A DNA stretch of 64,000 bases from Paeniglutamicibacter kerguelensis. Its GTDB lineage: Bacteria; Actinomycetota; Actinomycetes; Actinomycetales; Micrococcaceae. Shown piece after piece: positions 46,851-58,536 of this stretch (its first letter is position 1; the number at the start of each line of letters is the position of its first letter). A program made the position numbers and the translations under genes. The stretch is taken from positions 1,116,001-1,180,000 of the forward strand of contig NZ_JAGIOF010000001.1 of NCBI RefSeq assembly GCF_017876535.1, written 5' to 3'. Below the pieces are notes generated by a model. That model was not told where the DNA came from, made no database searches, and saw only the letters and a program-made list of their open reading frames with translations.

Positions 46851-47363
46851 GTGATAGACGGGAATTGGGTTGCAACGATGGGGACCTGGAGTGGGTCAGT
46901 TGCTTCCGTGGCAGCATTCTTCCGTGTCGATCACCGACTGAAATTGCAGCGGAAAAGCTTTGAACTGGAACGGGATGAAATTACGGAAAATGCCCGCAAG
47001 AATCGCGAGGATAAAACAGCACGCGCTGCGCTTGATCCGTCAACCAAGCCTTCAACCGACCTGAAGTCTGCAAGGAATGCAAAACGACGATGGGCAGTTG
47101 GTGTTGGGTCTCGAGATTCGGCAGCATTCACGGGGGTGCCTTGGGTTGCAAACGCCGACGTCATGAACGGTTCATGCCATCCGGTTACGGATGTGCATGT
47201 CATCTTCGCGGGGGAGCTGCTTCGAGATGAAGTAGGAGATCAAGACGACTCTGAGCCAATCAATTCTGACCCATCTGGAATTTTTCATGGCACCGAGGAG
47301 AGCACGCGGACATTCCATCGAGACGCTCTCATGTCGGGCGAAAATGTGCATCTAAGACTTTGA
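46851..47363 (+). CDS. Hypothetical protein between two repeat copies
   Basis: 170 residues of atypical composition. After a short hydrophobic N-terminus (WSGSVASVAAFFRVDHRLKL) comes a strongly charged stretch (KSFELERDEITENARKNRED), which resembles a membrane-anchored coiled coil, and then a Ser/Asp-rich end. GC content is visibly lower than in neighbours. The GTG at 46851 has GGAG upstream; ATG 46878 is an alternative. No family recognised; probably horizontally acquired. Confidence 0.55.
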   Translation: MIDGNWVATMGTWSGSVASVAAFFRVDHRLKLQRKSFELERDEITENARKNREDKTARAALDPSTKPSTDLKSARNAKRRWAVGVGSRDSAAFTGVPWVANADVMNGSCHPVTDVHVIFAGELLRDEVGDQDDSEPINSDPSGIFHGTEESTRTFHRDALMSGENVHLRL

Positions 47364-47555
47364 TGGTTGCTCGGAGTGAATTGAGTGCAGGTGTTGATGC
47401 AACGTCCAGGTTTGATTTTGCCGATCTCGAATTCACCGCTGCTTCCGATGCGACGTGGAGGTGCACGCCGGGGGCATTCTCAAGCTGGCCGATCCAATGA
47501 GAATACATTCATCAATGTCGTCATATTCAGGGGGAATTGGCTGTCCGGAGCATGT

Positions 47556-47631
47556 CTAGTCATCCCACGTTTTGAACACATGCTTTGTATGCGTTGGGTG
47601 AAATATGTCGCGGTGCCGTCACGGGTTCGGC
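47556..47631. repeat. 76-bp direct repeat, copy B
   Basis: Starts CTAGTCATCCCACGTTTTGA and ends about 30 bases before ilvD. Same orientation as copy A, 859 bases away. In copy A this DNA is the upstream region of the reverse gene at 46210; in copy B it is upstream of ilvD. Confidence 0.7.
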
Positions 47632-47662
47632 GGCACCGCTTGACAGGCCTAGTATTTAGGGC

Positions 47663-49366
47663 ATGAGCCAGGACACAACTCCAGATATTAAACCTCGTAG
47701 CCGCGTAGTCACGGACGGCATCCACGCCGCTCCGGCACGCGGCATGTTCCGCGCCGTGGGCATGGGCGATGACGACTTCGCCAAGCCGCAAATCGGTGTT
47801 GCGAGCTCGTGGAACGAAATTACCCCTTGCAACCTTTCGCTGAACCGCTTGGCCGCCGGTGCCAAGGAAGGCGTTCACGCCGGCGGGGGATTCCCCATGC
47901 AGTTCGGCACCATTTCCGTTTCCGATGGCATTTCCATGGGTCACGAAGGCATGCACTTCTCGCTGGTGTCCCGCGAGGTTATTGCCGACTCCGTCGAGGT
48001 TGTCATGCAGGCCGAGCGCATCGACGGCTCCGTGCTCCTTGCAGGTTGCGACAAGTCGCTGCCGGGCATGCTGATGGCTGCCGCCCGCCTGGACCTTGCC
48101 TCGGTGTTTCTCTACGCCGGTTCCATCATGCCCGGCTGGGTCAAGCTGGAGGACGGTTCCGAAAAGGAAGTCACCCTGATTGACGCCTTCGAAGCCGTTG
48201 GCGCCTGCGCCGCCGGCAAGATGAGCCTCGAGGACCTGACCCGCATCGAAAAGGCGATCTGCCCCGGTGAGGGCGCCTGCGGCGGCATGTACACCGCCAA
48301 CACCATGGCCTGCATCGGCGAGGCACTGGGCATGAGCCTTCCCGGTTCCGCCGCCCCACCCTCGGCCGACCGCCGCCGCGACATGTTCGCACGCGCCTCC
48401 GGCGAGGCAGTGGTGAACCTGCTGCGCAAGGGCATCACCGCCCGCGACATCATGACCAAGAAGGCCTTCGAGAACGCCATTGCGGTGACCATGGCCTTCG
48501 GCGGTTCCACCAACGCCGTGCTGCACCTGCTGGCCATCGCCCGCGAGGCCGAGGTCGACCTGACGCTGGCGGACTTCAACCGCATCGGCGACAAGATCCC
48601 GCACCTGGGTGACCTGAAGCCGTTCGGCCGCTACGTCATGACCGACGTGGACAAGATCGGCGGCGTCCCGGTGATCATGAAGGCCCTGCTGGACGCCGGC
48701 CTGCTGCACGGCGACTGCCTCACCGTGACCGGCAAGACCGTTGCGGAGAACCTCGCGGAGATCAACCCGCCGGACGTAGACGGCAAGATCCTGCGCGCGC
48801 TGGACAACCCGATCCACAAGACCGGCGGCATCACCGTGCTGCACGGTTCGATGGCTCCAGAGGGCGCGGTCGTCAAGTCCGCTGGCTTCGATGCAGATGT
48901 CTTCGAGGGAACCGCCCGCGTCTTCGAACGCGAACAGGGTGCCCTGGAGGCGCTGGACAACGGCGACATCCACGCCGGCGACGTTGTGGTTATCCGCTAC
49001 GAGGGTCCCAAGGGCGGACCGGGCATGCGCGAAATGCTTGCCATCACCGGCGCCATCAAGGGTGCGGGTCTGGGGAAGGATGTCCTGCTGCTCACCGACG
49101 GCCGCTTCTCCGGCGGCACCACCGGCCTGTGCATCGGCCACGTTGCCCCAGAGGCTGTCGACGGCGGTCCGATCGCCTTCGTCAAGGACGGCGACAAGAT
49201 CCGCGTCGACATTGCTGCCCGTTCATTCGACCTGCTGGTCGATCCGGAAGAGCTCGAGGCTCGCAAGATCGGCTGGGAGCCGTTGCCGGCCAAGTTCACC
49301 ACCGGTGTCCTGGGCAAGTACGTCAAGCTGGTCAATTCGGCCTCGACGGGCGCATACTGCGGCTAG
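47663..49366 (+). CDS. ilvD: Dihydroxy-acid dehydratase
   Basis: 567 residues. Converts 2,3-dihydroxyisovalerate to 2-ketoisovalerate (valine, leucine, pantothenate) and the analogous isoleucine intermediate. Family blocks are [28 protein letters not shown] and [17 protein letters not shown], with the Fe-S cysteines, and [19 protein letters not shown] near the C-terminus. Length equals the family. It lies upstream of ilvBNC but is separated by a terminator and a regulated leader. Confidence 0.97.
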   Translation: MSQDTTPDIKPRSRVVTDGIHAAPARGMFRAVGMGDDDFAKPQIGVASSWNEITPCNLSLNRLAAGAKEGVHAGGGFPMQFGTISVSDGISMGHEGMHFSLVSREVIADSVEVVMQAERIDGSVLLAGCDKSLPGMLMAAARLDLASVFLYAGSIMPGWVKLEDGSEKEVTLIDAFEAVGACAAGKMSLEDLTRIEKAICPGEGACGGMYTANTMACIGEALGMSLPGSAAPPSADRRRDMFARASGEAVVNLLRKGITARDIMTKKAFENAIAVTMAFGGSTNAVLHLLAIAREAEVDLTLADFNRIGDKIPHLGDLKPFGRYVMTDVDKIGGVPVIMKALLDAGLLHGDCLTVTGKTVAENLAEINPPDVDGKILRALDNPIHKTGGITVLHGSMAPEGAVVKSAGFDADVFEGTARVFEREQGALEALDNGDIHAGDVVVIRYEGPKGGPGMREMLAITGAIKGAGLGKDVLLLTDGRFSGGTTGLCIGHVAPEAVDGGPIAFVKDGDKIRVDIAARSFDLLVDPEELEARKIGWEPLPAKFTTGVLGKYVKLVNSASTGAYCG

Positions 49367-49377
49367 GTAAAAGCGCA

Positions 49378-49418
49378 TCCGATGGGTGGGCGCGCGATGA
49401 ACGCGTCCACCCATCGGA
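49378..49418 (+). terminator. ilvD terminator
   Basis: TCCGATGGGTGG pairs perfectly with CCACCCATCGGA; inside, GCGCG and ACGCGT can pair further. Confidence 0.8.
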
Positions 49419-49420
49419 CA

Positions 49421-49443
49421 CTCATCTCATATAATGAGATGAG
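49421..49443 (+). promoter_or_regulatory. Palindrome containing a TATAAT -10 element of ilvBNC
   Basis: CTCATCTCAT-ATA-ATGAGATGAG is a perfect 10-bp inverted repeat, and TATAAT (49430-49435) is exactly in its middle. The start of transcription would be near 49442, 50 bases before the leader peptide. No good -35 is seen. A repressor bound here would block the promoter. Confidence 0.55.
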
Positions 49444-49490
49444 TCGTGTGATTGTTTGACTCCAGAAGCGGCGGCGACCAAACTGGAAAC

Positions 49491-49532
49491 ATGCAGATCC
49501 GCACCGAAGTACTACTAGTTATCAAGCGCTGA
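49491..49532 (+). CDS. ilvBNC leader peptide (attenuator)
   Basis: 13-residue ORF MQIRTEVLLVIKR. Seven of its codons specify Ile, Val or Leu (Ile, Val, Leu, Leu, Val, Ile among them), five of them consecutive. It precedes the attenuator hairpin by about 40 bases. This is the arrangement known for ilvB leaders in actinobacteria such as Corynebacterium; ribosome stalling on scarce charged Val/Leu/Ile-tRNA would allow read-through. The peptide has CTGGAAAC before its start as a weak ribosome site. Confidence 0.8.
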   Translation: MQIRTEVLLVIKR

Positions 49533-49574
49533 GCTTGAGTCCCTCCCACACCACGGAGGGCTTCGGTGACGCGC

Positions 49575-49612
49575 AAACCCCATTCGCCGCCAGGCGCCAT
49601 TGGGGTTTTTTT
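49575..49612 (+). terminator. ilvBNC attenuator terminator
   Basis: ACCCCA pairs with TGGGGT, and the inner GCGCC/GGCGG part can pair further; seven T follow directly. A competing upstream stem (CCCTCC with GGAGGG, 49540-49560) may form the antiterminator. The terminator lies between leader peptide and ilvB. Confidence 0.8.
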
Positions 49613-49650
49613 ATGTGCAGAGTAGAAGAGATAGAGAAGGAATAATCCCC

Positions 49651-51528
49651 ATGAGTAACGGAACTCCCGCCAGCGGTCCGCTGGCGGCAAAACCCGCCAA
49701 CCGAAGCAAGGATGCCACTGTCTCTTCCGTCGTGGAAGCGTCGAGCCCCGTACAGGGCCCGAACAACATCGTTGCTCCCACCGAGATGCTTGGCTCACAA
49801 GCCATCATCCGCACACTGGAAGAACTGGGCGTCAAGGACGTCTTTGGGTTGCCAGGCGGCGCAATCATGCCGACCTACGACTCGCTCATGGATTCGACCA
49901 AGATCAACCACATCTTGGTCCGCCACGAACAGGGCTCAGGCCACGCGGCACAGGGTTACGCGATGGTCACCGGAGAGGTCGGCGTCTGCATTGCCACCTC
50001 GGGCCCCGGCGCCACCAACCTTGTCACCGCCATTGCCGACGCGCACATGGACTCGGTCCCGATGGTTGCCATCACCGGCCAGGTCCACAGCGCCTTCATC
50101 GGCTCGGACGCCTTCCAGGAGGCGGACATCGTGGGCATCACCATGCCCATCACCAAGCACTCGTTCCTTGTCACCAAGGCCGAGGACATCCCGCGGATGC
50201 TGGCAAGCGCCTTCTACATCGCTTCCACCGGACGCCCGGGCCCGGTCCTCGTCGACATCACCAAGGACGCACAGCAGTCCAAGATGATGTTCTCCTGGCC
50301 GCCGAAGATCGACCTGCCGGGCTACAAGACCGTGGTCCGCGGACACAACAAGCAGGTCCGCGAGGCCGCAAAGCTCATCGCCGTTTCCAAGCGCCCGGTG
50401 TTCTACGTCGGCGGCGGCGTCATCAAGGGCCACGCCTCGGCGGAGCTCAAGGAATTCGCCGAGCTGGTCGGCGCCCCGGTGGTCACCACCCTGCAGGCCC
50501 GCGGCGCATTCCCGGACTCCCACGAACTCCACGTGGGCATGCCCGGCATGCACGGCTCGGTTTCCGCCGTCACCGCGCTGCAGCAGTCGGATTTGCTGAT
50601 CACCCTGGGTGCCCGCTTCGATGACCGCGTCACCGGCGTGCTGCACACCTTCGCGCCCAACGCCAAGGTCATCCACGCGGACATCGACCCGGCCGAAATC
50701 TCCAAGAACCGCACGGCGGACATCCCGATCGTGGGTTCGGTCAAGGAGATCATCCCCGAACTCACCGAGGCCTGCCGCGCACGCTTCGCCGACGAGGGCG
50801 CACCGGACCTGACCGACTGGTGGTCCACCATCGGACGCCTGCGCGAAACCTACCCGATCGGGTTCACCGAAACCCAGGACGGGCTTTCGGCCCCGCAGCA
50901 CGTGATCCAGCGCATCGGCGAGCTCACCGGCCCGGAGGCCGTGTACGTCGCAGGCGTTGGCCAGCACCAGATGTGGGCGGCGCAGTTCATCAAGTACGAG
51001 CGCCCGCACTCCTGGCTGAACTCGGGCGGGCTGGGCACCATGGGCTACTCGGTCCCGGCGGCCATGGGCGCGAAGGTCGGCAACCCCGACCGCGTCGTCT
51101 GGGCCATCGACGGCGACGGCTGCTTCCAGATGACCAACCAGGAACTGGCAACCTGCGTCATCAACAACATCCCGATCAAGGTGGCGATCATCAACAACTC
51201 GTCGCTCGGCATGGTGCGCCAGTGGCAGACGCTGTTCTACGATTCCCGCTACTCAAACACCGATTTGAACACGGGCCACGGAACCGCGCGCGTCCCGGAC
51301 TTCGTGAAGCTCGCCGACGCATATGGTTGTGTGGGCCTGCGCTGCGAACGCGACGAGGACATCGACGCAACCATCAAGCAGGCGCTGGAAATCAACGACC
51401 GCCCGGTGATCATCGACTTCGTGGTTTCCCGCGACTCGATGGTCTGGCCGATGGTCCCCTCCGGCGTGAGCAACGACCAGATCCAGATTGCTCGCGGCAT
51501 GACGCCCGAGTGGGAAGAAGAGGACTAG
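49651..51528 (+). CDS. ilvB: Acetolactate synthase, large subunit
   Basis: 625 residues. ThDP-dependent condensation of two pyruvates, or pyruvate and 2-ketobutyrate, the first common step of branched-chain amino acid synthesis. The ThDP/FAD motifs are present: [16 protein letters not shown] with the catalytic Glu in [16 protein letters not shown], and the C-terminal [15 protein letters not shown] with [12 protein letters not shown]. It begins an operon with ilvN and ilvC. The ATG at 49651 has AGAAGGAA upstream. Confidence 0.97.
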   Translation: MSNGTPASGPLAAKPANRSKDATVSSVVEASSPVQGPNNIVAPTEMLGSQAIIRTLEELGVKDVFGLPGGAIMPTYDSLMDSTKINHILVRHEQGSGHAAQGYAMVTGEVGVCIATSGPGATNLVTAIADAHMDSVPMVAITGQVHSAFIGSDAFQEADIVGITMPITKHSFLVTKAEDIPRMLASAFYIASTGRPGPVLVDITKDAQQSKMMFSWPPKIDLPGYKTVVRGHNKQVREAAKLIAVSKRPVFYVGGGVIKGHASAELKEFAELVGAPVVTTLQARGAFPDSHELHVGMPGMHGSVSAVTALQQSDLLITLGARFDDRVTGVLHTFAPNAKVIHADIDPAEISKNRTADIPIVGSVKEIIPELTEACRARFADEGAPDLTDWWSTIGRLRETYPIGFTETQDGLSAPQHVIQRIGELTGPEAVYVAGVGQHQMWAAQFIKYERPHSWLNSGGLGTMGYSVPAAMGAKVGNPDRVVWAIDGDGCFQMTNQELATCVINNIPIKVAIINNSSLGMVRQWQTLFYDSRYSNTDLNTGHGTARVPDFVKLADAYGCVGLRCERDEDIDATIKQALEINDRPVIIDFVVSRDSMVWPMVPSGVSNDQIQIARGMTPEWEEED

Positions 51529-51534
51529 AAAGTT

Positions 51535-53111
<1,577 letters not shown>

Positions 53112-53156
53112 GGCCGACAAGCCATAGCGAGTGACTGCCGCCAGGTAGTTTCACAT

Positions 53157-53194
53157 GTTTGCCCCGACCAGCCGAAAGGCCGGTTGGGGCAAAC
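53157..53194 (+). terminator. ilvBNC terminator
   Basis: GTTTGCCCCGACCAGCC pairs with GGCCGGTTGGGGCAAAC around GAAA, with two G-T type mismatches. Confidence 0.8.
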
Positions 53195-53928
53195 TGCGTC
53201 AGGAGGCCGGCACCGGGGCATGACAGGGTTCCCGGACGAGCCGGTCTTCACCACCCAGCCCGAGCGCGCGGGTGTTGTTCGGATACACGATAGAAACCCC
53301 AATCATGCTGTGCTCTTTATTGAATGTACCGGGACAGTGGAAGGAACATACGAAGCCAGTGCAGGCTCCTCTCCATACACCGATAACAACTGGATACTGG
53401 GCAGCAGCATGCTCTGGGGCGAGTTGTTCCCGGAAGAGCCGAACATCCGCCCGATCCATGGATCTCGCTCCACCGCCAACGTCCACCCATTGGCGCAAGA
53501 TGCACAAGACGACCGCGACCAAGCAGTAGGCCACCACCAAGGCTGCTCGAAGAAGCCGACGAAGACCGTGAAGAAATAGCGTTGCCTTCCTGTTGGCATG
53601 GAAACACGTGGCAGCGAGAATCCCTGTCGAGGGTCTCCAACGCCCGGCCTGAAATCACGACGATCCTCGCCAGCAACAATGCGGAACCTCACGTGCTTGC
53701 CATTCGAATAAGCAGTCGTCAATGCGGTACGCACGGAGGCGGTGCTTCCGGGCAGCATCGCGGCAGATGGTGAAATGGTCGTCGTCGACCGCTCTGTGGC
53801 TCCAGCTGGCATGGAAAGATCCTCGTCGCCCGCACTTGCTGCGCCCAGATGTTCCCCTAGTGGAAGTTAGGGCGGAACATGTAAATCACGGAGTAGTTTT
53901 CGTGTTTTTGTGAAGCGAGGAGCGCATC
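53195..53928. other. Gene-free region between ilvC and the universal stress gene
   Basis: 730 bases. ORFs of 110-170 codons exist on both strands (for example 53303-53812 reverse), but their translations are not protein-like and none has a ribosome site. The last 50 bases are AT-rich and should hold the stress gene promoter. Confidence 0.5.
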
Positions 53929-54426
53929 ATGAGCAAGGAACCACCACATGTCGGGGGAGCGGGGCCCATTCTTGCCGGCGCGATGCCGAAACAGCCTCGG
54001 CGAGTGGTCCTCGAGGCCCGCGCCTTGGCCGAATCGCTAGGTACCGCCCTGGTTTTTGCCTACGTGGAACCCAACAGCTACCGTGCCGATTGGGAGCTGA
54101 AGGAAGACATCCAAGGCAATTCATTGAACCCCAAGCAAATCGACGAGGAGATGACTTCGGATGTCGCCGACATCATGCGGGTGCTCGAAAGCTGCATGGC
54201 CGGCAGCCAGACAACATGGTCGCTGAAGGTCCTGGCCGGGGATGCCGGCAATACCTTGGCCCACTTGGCCGATGAACTGCATGCCCGAATGATCGTGGTG
54301 GGCACCCGCCACAAGGGTGTTGGCGCGCGGCTGACCGAACTTCTCAGCGGCTCGACGGCTTCGCACGTGATTGCGCACCAAAGCCTGCCGGTGGTGGTCG
54401 TTCCCGTGCATCATGAGGACCACTAG
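53929..54426 (+). CDS. Universal stress protein (UspA family)
   Basis: 165 residues, one Usp domain with the nucleotide-binding C-terminal pattern MIVVGTRHKGVGARLTELL followed by GSTASHVIAHQSLPVVVVP (GxxGx9GS). The N-terminal strand is partly unusual (GGAGPILAGAMPKQPRRVVL), but the acid-rich ADWELKEDIQ segment and the helix order fit. GAGGAGCG precedes the ATG. Single gene. Confidence 0.9.
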   Translation: MSKEPPHVGGAGPILAGAMPKQPRRVVLEARALAESLGTALVFAYVEPNSYRADWELKEDIQGNSLNPKQIDEEMTSDVADIMRVLESCMAGSQTTWSLKVLAGDAGNTLAHLADELHARMIVVGTRHKGVGARLTELLSGSTASHVIAHQSLPVVVVPVHHEDH

Positions 54427-54449
54427 ACGCGGGGATAGTGCAGCGCTGT

Positions 54450-55889
54450 TCAGCTGCGCTGGTCCAGGCTGAGGTTGCCTTGGACGGTGGCGTAGAGCTT
54501 ATTGCCACCGATTTCCGCAGGAAGACCGTCCTCGGGGGCCAACAGGCGCCGCGGGCGGCCCTCTATGCCGTCAAGCCGCAGTTGCACGTAGAGATCCACG
54601 ACAACCTTGCCCAAAGTGGCCAGTTCGGATGTGGGCAAGTGAATCACGTAGTCCAGACCATCCGGGCGCAGTTCGAACTGGATCTCCGTGTCCTTGCCGC
54701 GGGCCCGAGCCAGTATATGGGCCGACTCGTATTTCGCTGCCGGCTCGAGCCGGACCCGCATTTCCGTGCCGCCTGGCTGTGGCAGCGCCGCACGGCAGTC
54801 GGGCTTTAATGCCTCCTCGGTGGCGGCCAGCCGGAGCAGTCCTTCCACGTCTTGTTTGCGGACCAGCTGTGAACGTTGGCGGAACGGGAATCCCAGCTGC
54901 TCTTCCAAATGTCGGGGTATGTGCTGGCCCACGAAGCCCGCATGGGCCTTGACCCAGCGATTTCTGACGCGGGGTGGCATGGCCATAAAGCGGGCCGGCG
55001 CATAGGAACGCAGCAACTTGCGCTGGTACAAATCCAGCACCAAGATCTCGGCGTGCTCGGCATTCGGGTGATTTTCCTTGATGATCCGGGCAATCTCCAA
55101 GACCGAACCGGTGTATTTTTCGGGAACGGTTCCCTGCGAGCTGATGTTCGTGCCGTTGTCCCGAGTGCGGATGAAGTAGTAGTCGTAGTCGGCCAGGATG
55201 GATATCCGCCTGGCCGACAAGTAACAACGGACTAGCATCATGCCGTCTTCGAGACGGATCTTGCCCTGCGGAAACCTAATGCCGTGTGCATCGAGCAGCT
55301 CTCGGCGGACGAGTTTCTGAGGAGTCAGCGTGCCCAGGATCGTACGGAGTGGTGCGTCCACCAAGGTCTTTGCGAATAGTATGGAATTCACTCCCCGCCC
55401 GCCAATGCCGACCACTCGCGGTGCCAGTACGTCGACCTGATTCTCATCGGCGAAGTCGACCATTCTGCGTAAGGCTTCGGGGCCCAGGATATCGTCCGCG
55501 TCGCAAAAGAAAATGTAATCAGAGGCGCTCGACTCTATGCCGACGTTGCGTGGTTTTCCGGGCCATCCGCTGTTTCGCTGACGGACCACTCGCCAGTTGG
55601 CGTGACGCGCGGCAAAGGTGTCCAGCAACTTGCCGCCGCCGTCGGTGGAGCCGTCGTCGACGGCAATTACCTCGAACAAAGCGGGGTCCAAGTCCTGCGC
55701 AGCTATGGACTCAAGCAATACCTGGAGATAGGGCATTGCATTGAACACTGGTACGACAACAGCAACCCTGGAGGTATGTGCGCTGGACGTTGGTCCGGAA
55801 TCCGAAGCACGTATCCGCACTTGCCCAACCTGTGCAGCGAATTGATTCAGTTTTCGCTGCACCGAACCCAACTTGTCGGTGATGTTCAA
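54450..55889 (-). CDS. Family 2 glycosyltransferase
   Basis: 479 residues. GT-A fold: nucleotide-binding region VAVVVPVFNAMPYLQVLLES, VIAVDDGSTDGGGKLLDTF, the acceptor and metal site in DYIFFCDADDILGPEALRRM (DxD). The C-terminal half has no membrane helix and carries an additional beta-rich domain (VRLEPAAKYESAHILARARG). It is like the enzymes that build teichoic-acid or capsule chains in Gram-positives. The start is TTG 55889 because AGGAG lies exactly upstream; the longer reading to 55976 is antisense-like. Confidence 0.88.
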   Translation of the reverse strand: MNITDKLGSVQRKLNQFAAQVGQVRIRASDSGPTSSAHTSRVAVVVPVFNAMPYLQVLLESIAAQDLDPALFEVIAVDDGSTDGGGKLLDTFAARHANWRVVRQRNSGWPGKPRNVGIESSASDYIFFCDADDILGPEALRRMVDFADENQVDVLAPRVVGIGGRGVNSILFAKTLVDAPLRTILGTLTPQKLVRRELLDAHGIRFPQGKIRLEDGMMLVRCYLSARRISILADYDYYFIRTRDNGTNISSQGTVPEKYTGSVLEIARIIKENHPNAEHAEILVLDLYQRKLLRSYAPARFMAMPPRVRNRWVKAHAGFVGQHIPRHLEEQLGFPFRQRSQLVRKQDVEGLLRLAATEEALKPDCRAALPQPGGTEMRVRLEPAAKYESAHILARARGKDTEIQFELRPDGLDYVIHLPTSELATLGKVVVDLYVQLRLDGIEGRPRRLLAPEDGLPAEIGGNKLYATVQGNLSLDQRS

Positions 55890-56362
55890 GCGGACTCCTA
55901 ATCTGTGATTAGTATTCGGGCATTTGGCATGGTGAATCGGTGGAACCACACGATGAACAGTAGTTTCTGCGTTCAATGGCTGTGTCGTACGTTACCAGCG
56001 ATCACCTTTTTTGCATCTTGGTGATTGGCAAATTGCGCGTCTTAGGAAGCCTCCAGCCAGTGAGGTAGTTGCCGTAGCTGAGCAGGGCGCGGGTTAGGAG
56101 ACTGCAATTTCCCCCTGACGGATGGCGCCGACGGTGGTTTGATCCTGCGGGAAGGCGTCTAAAAATCGACTATCAGGACCTTGCCCGGCTGAATCCCTTC
56201 GTGCGGTTCCCGGGCCGGGTCAAGCGTTGCCTTTTGCAACCAATGAGGGAATTTTTTCGATGGTGAAGAGAATGTTTCACGAATTCCAACCACGAACAAA
56301 AGTTATTCGATACTCTAAGGATCTGTCCGCTCGCCATAAACACCTTGTCAGGAGCTCCCTGA
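55890..56362. other. Divergent intergenic region
   Basis: About 470 bases of lower GC content between the glycosyltransferase and the SH3 protein. No coding frame or repeat recognised. It must hold both promoters. Confidence 0.45.
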
Positions 56363-57937
56363 ATGAAGCGTAAGCACCTCGGAGTAGTGCTAGTCCTCGC
56401 CGTTTCACTAATTGGTGGACCTACAGTGGTAGCTGCGGCGCAACTGCCGGCCCCGGTTCTTTCGACAAGTGCGAACGCCAAACTGGCACCCGCTAAGGCG
56501 GTCAAAAGGACTACCGCGAAGCTGAATTTGCGAAAGAGCGCCAGAATATCCTCGGCGTCGTTGGTGTTGGTTCCGAAAAACACCACACTTACGATCCTGA
56601 AAGTCAGCGGAAAATGGCACCAGGTGAAGTACAAGTCGAAAACCGGCTGGGTCTCGGGTGACTACCTGACGAAACATTCGACGGACAAGGCCAAGGTCTA
56701 CAACTACACCAAGGGCTACACCACGCTGAGGGCCAGGGCCTCACCTTCCTCAAGCGCCATCATCTCGGTGCATCGTCGGTCGAAGGTCGAGGTAATTAGC
56801 AAGAGCGGATCGTGGGTCAAGGTCAAAGCCTCCGGCAAGACCGGTTTCGTTCCAAGCAGCGCGTTGGTCCGCCTAAATCCTTCGGTAGTTAACCGCTGGG
56901 TCAACGGCAAGCGGAAAGTGTATGTGAAGGCGAGCTCGTCGAGCAAGAGCCTTGGCACATTATCATCCAGCACCAAGGTCGAATGGTTTCGAACCTCTGG
57001 CTCCTGGCAACAGGTCAAAACTGCTACCGGCGTTGGATGGGTGCCGTCGAAGTACCTTTCAACCAAGGCCATCAAGCCATCCGTACCCGACATCAAGCCC
57101 GCATCACCTAAACCGCCCACAGTACGTCCACCGGAATTGAACTACAGCACTCCTAGGTGGACTACCAATTCGGTCAATGTTCGCATCGACGCGGGCACAA
57201 ACTTCAAGAGCCACGGCGTCATCCCCGCAGGCGAAAAGGTCCTTCAGGCGCGCTCTGCTGGCGGCTGGGCAAATGTCAAAACCAGCAAGGGCGCCGGCTG
57301 GGTGACGGAACAGTACCTTTCGGAGGTTGAGTACAAGCCTGTTGAAGTCCAATACCGCTGGGCCAGCGGGAACATCAACCTGCGCGCCGGGAACTCGACC
57401 GCGTACAAGGTGCTCGGCGTTGTGCCTTCGGGAGAAAAAGTCACCATTCTTGAATCCAACAATGGCTGGGCGCGGGTAATCTCCAGCAAGGGCATCGGGT
57501 GGATGAGTGAAACATTGCTCTCGAAGAACATGATTGCCAGGCTCCAACCCGACACGCTGGCCGTGATGGACGCAGTTCGGGCGCGTTTCCAAACCCTCAT
57601 TTCGTCAATTGGTGGTATCCGCTCCGGCTCGGTGGGACACAGCGCCGGCAAAGCCGCCGACATCATGATCAAGGACTACCGGAATCCGATCAATGTCGCC
57701 AAGGGAAATGAGGTGGCCCAATTCCTGATCAATAACCGTTCGTCACTTGGCGTTTCCTATTTGATCTGGCAGGACAAGATTTGGCTCGGTCCCGCCAAGG
57801 GGTGGGAAGAATACTCAAAGTCCGGCAGGTACGGGCAGCAATTTTCCGGCAATTGGAACGACACCACGTTGCACATGGACCATATCCATGTGGAGACCTA
57901 CGGAGATTCCGGAAACCGGGCGCCGTTGTTCAATTAG
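56363..57937 (+). CDS. Secreted multi-SH3 cell-wall protein with a C-terminal M15-like domain
   Basis: 524 residues. The signal peptide (MKRKHLGVVLVLAVSLIGGP) is followed by five SH3-like repeats at about residues 50-105, 115-165, 180-235, 265-320 and 340-395. Each runs from a leading LNLRKSA- or NVRIDAG-like segment to a GWV or GWM motif with a following YL or LL. A Pro-rich linker (KPASPKPPTVRPPELNY) splits them 3+2. The C-terminal domain has GHSAGKAADIMIKDY and TTLHMDHIHVETYG, the zinc-site layout of the ARB_07466/M15-like family. It is probably a peptidoglycan-binding hydrolase; the complement of the M15-SH3 protein at 8517-9455. Confidence 0.88.
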   Translation: MKRKHLGVVLVLAVSLIGGPTVVAAAQLPAPVLSTSANAKLAPAKAVKRTTAKLNLRKSARISSASLVLVPKNTTLTILKVSGKWHQVKYKSKTGWVSGDYLTKHSTDKAKVYNYTKGYTTLRARASPSSSAIISVHRRSKVEVISKSGSWVKVKASGKTGFVPSSALVRLNPSVVNRWVNGKRKVYVKASSSSKSLGTLSSSTKVEWFRTSGSWQQVKTATGVGWVPSKYLSTKAIKPSVPDIKPASPKPPTVRPPELNYSTPRWTTNSVNVRIDAGTNFKSHGVIPAGEKVLQARSAGGWANVKTSKGAGWVTEQYLSEVEYKPVEVQYRWASGNINLRAGNSTAYKVLGVVPSGEKVTILESNNGWARVISSKGIGWMSETLLSKNMIARLQPDTLAVMDAVRARFQTLISSIGGIRSGSVGHSAGKAADIMIKDYRNPINVAKGNEVAQFLINNRSSLGVSYLIWQDKIWLGPAKGWEEYSKSGRYGQQFSGNWNDTTLHMDHIHVETYGDSGNRAPLFN

Positions 57938-57946
57938 ATCCAGCCG

Positions 57947-58183
57947 CTAACTGGCCCGAAGATTTATTTCGCGCAAAATAGCGCTCTGAACCAGCCGATT
58001 GCGAACTTCCGTGGCGATGGGGCGGCCAACCAGTAACCGGCCGTGGGCGATGCTCTCAACCTTGGTTTCGGCGTGAACCATGATCGACAGGATCTCCTGA
58101 TCCGACATGTTTTCTACATATCTCCACACGAGCACATCGTGCTCGGAGCTATCACGTGAGCTGGTGAAATCGCTGCTGGCCAC
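57947..58183 (-). CDS. Small hypothetical protein
   Basis: 78 residues (SSRDSSEHDVLVWRYVENMS, then ATEVRNRLVQSAILREINLR), soluble and helical. The GTG start follows a strong CAGGAGGCG site. It is convergent with the SH3 gene with 9 bases between. I recognise no family. Confidence 0.6.
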   Translation of the reverse strand: MASSDFTSSRDSSEHDVLVWRYVENMSDQEILSIMVHAETKVESIAHGRLLVGRPIATEVRNRLVQSAILREINLRAS

Positions 58184-58536
58184 GGCACGCCTCCTGATTC
58201 AAGTGTGGCATCGTGGCCCAAACCTCGCCAAGACCTGGGGCGCAAAGGTACCGGACGTCGGTCGCGTCGAGTTGCGGTTCGGCGCCGGAGTCGTCCCCCG
58301 TACAGCACGAGCCGCTGAACCATTGGAGGCCACACTGCAGAACCCGTGGGCGGGCCAATGGAAAGTCGTTGTCGGGCGGGTGGCGATCTGCGTGTGGTGC
58401 GGCGGCTAGTAGAATCGATGGTGGTGATTGGGCTCCCTGATTTGTCATCCAAACACCGGACGGACTCCTACGGGAACGTGCACTCTTCAAAGCAGCCTTG
58501 TGTGTTGCCAACGACCTTCTCGATAGGACCCAGCCC
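58184..58536. other. Upstream region of the second ABC-F gene
   Basis: 350 bases. Short frames on both strands show no domain. An uncharacterised leader that senses translation, as in some ABC-F antibiotic genes, is possible, but I see no clear leader peptide. Confidence 0.4.

Noticed and set aside
47480..49141. Reverse 553-codon frame across ilvD
   Set aside because: Antisense to a clear ilvD with no recognisable domain.
53303..53812. Reverse 169-codon ORF
   Set aside because: No ribosome site, no domain, Ser/Thr/Arg-rich translation; likely chance.
58107..58409. Possible leader ORF before the second ABC-F gene
   Set aside because: 100 codons without ribosome site, overlapping the start of a better-supported reverse gene.
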